Of a DNA stretch of 19,989 nucleotides, positions 19,400 through 19,989 are shown one piece after another. Source of the DNA: JBOGZD01 sp050697155. GTDB lineage: Bacteria; Actinomycetota; Thermoleophilia; Solirubrobacterales; 70-9. How positions within the stretch are numbered: position 1 is the stretch's first letter; each line of letters begins with the position of its first letter. Made by a program: the position numbers and the translations under genes. The notes under the pieces are model-generated. The model was not told the DNA's origin and ran no database searches. It was given only the letters and a program-made list of their open reading frames with translations. The stretch is taken from assembly GCA_050697155.1 (NCBI GenBank), contig JBOGZD010000049.1:1-19989 (forward strand), given 5' to 3'.

Positions 19400-19989
19400 G
19401 AGGCCTCCACGACCATCGTCCCGCCGCGCCCGGCCAGGCCGGCGGCCAGCTCGACGAGCACCGCCACCGGCGCCAGCAGCGTCCCGGCGACCACGGTCAC
19501 GCCGAAGTCGAGCGCGCGCACCGCGGCGGGCGCCGCCGGCAGGTCGCGCTTGAGCAGCCGGAAGGCGAAGTCCCGCTCGACGGTGATCCGGTTGAGCAGC
19601 GTCTGCCACATCCCGAGCGGATTCTGCTCGACCAGCAGGTGGCGCACCCGGACCACCCGGTAGCCACAGCGCTCCAGCAGGCGGCGCAGCCCCGCGGCGG
19701 TGAAGTGGGTGCGATGCCTCGGCACGTCCTGGTGAAACCACCGGTCGCCCCCGATTCGAGCCTGGAGGCTGGCCAGGTCGGGGACGGCGACGACGAGGAG
19801 CCCGTCCGGGCGCAGCCACGAGCGGGCCCGGCGCAGCGTTCCCTCCGGGTCGTCGAGGTGCTCGAGCGCGTGCCAGAGCACCACCGCGTCCTCGCTCGCC
19901 GGTTCCACCCGGGCGTCCTCGGCCGCGGCGCGCTCGACCCGCGCCCCGACCCGCGCCGCCGCCGCGCGCCCGGCCTCCGACGGCTCGAT
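19381..19989 (-). CDS. SAM-dependent methyltransferase (N-terminus outside window)
   Basis: The frame is open to the window edge, giving the last 202 residues; the SAM-binding motif I lies beyond it. Present are IEPSEAGRAAA (the acidic residue after strand 2 that binds the SAM ribose), AVVLWHALEHLDDPEGTLRR (strand 4 and the following helix), RPDGLLVVAVPDLASLQARI, and WFHQDVPRHRTHFTAAGLRRLLERCGYRV, the text of Methyltransf_23-type enzymes from surface-polysaccharide loci. A hydrophobic C-terminal stretch (FGVTVVAGTLLAPVAVLVEL) suggests membrane association. It ends SAEQI with TGA directly abutting the ATG of the GT2-GT4 gene, so the two are cotranscribed. It may methylate sugars of the glycan exported by Wzm/Wzt. 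Confidence 0.85.
   Translation of the reverse strand: MEPSEAGRAAAARVGARVERAAAEDARVEPASEDAVVLWHALEHLDDPEGTLRRARSWLRPDGLLVVAVPDLASLQARIGGDRWFHQDVPRHRTHFTAAGLRRLLERCGYRVVRVRHLLVEQNPLGMWQTLLNRITVERDFAFRLLKRDLPAAPAAVRALDFGVTVVAGTLLAPVAVLVELAAGLAGRGGTMVVEASSAEQI

Overview
The window is a high-GC chromosomal segment that reads like a member of the Actinobacteria (Actinomycetota). A deep branch such as Thermoleophilia/Solirubrobacterales is my best guess. The reasons are strong G/C bias at third codon positions, many GTG starts, dense gene packing with ATGA/GTGA overlaps, several TANNNT boxes 5-10 nt before start codons without a Shine-Dalgarno site (leaderless-type promoters), and an actinobacterial CysM-type cysteine synthase. 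The lineage is inferred from gene content and style only. I found no rRNA, tRNA, CRISPR array, integrase or transposase.

Left part (1-7872). The window opens with the 3' end of an MlaF/Mkl-type ABC ATPase on the plus strand, followed by a convergent gene that resembles queuosine-salvage (Qng1/DUF2419) proteins. Divergent from that gene is what looks like the N-terminal remnant of a plus-strand gene, cut off where it meets a VOC-family enzyme. A minus-strand gene train then runs from 7872 down to 1806: cysM, a two-domain GT4-GT2 glycosyltransferase, a 77-residue coiled-coil protein, a frameshifted exported serine beta-lactamase-like protein, and an exported beta-propeller protein.

Middle (7933-11362). 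A GT2 glycosyltransferase carries three apparent frameshifts. After it comes a complete polar amino-acid ABC importer: lipoprotein binding protein, a strong intrinsic terminator, then permease and ATPase. The terminator probably keeps the binding protein in excess over the membrane parts.

Right part (11437-19989). A tight plus-strand operon encodes a SAM methyltransferase, a GT4 glycosyltransferase with a degenerate GT2-like tail, a GT2 glycosyltransferase, and a Wzt/Wzm ABC polysaccharide exporter in which Wzt has a C-terminal carbohydrate-binding-type domain. It meets, tail to tail with a 38-bp coding overlap, a minus-strand pair: a methyltransferase (cut by the window edge) and a two-domain GT2-GT4 glycosyltransferase. 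Together these genes look like a surface glycan (O-antigen-like or cell-wall polysaccharide) assembly and ABC-dependent export locus. The ATPase tail would recognise the finished chain.

The least explained features are: a pair of roughly 57-61 bp near-repeats, each ending on a GTGAGC just before a two-domain glycosyltransferase body; the catalytically degenerate GT2 tail joined by an (AAPAEP)n linker; the small coiled-coil partner protein; and two genes with frameshifts, three of the four junctions in G/C runs or doublets. None of these proves a new system. Together they make a glycosyltransferase-rich locus with several fused, mirrored or decayed domains.
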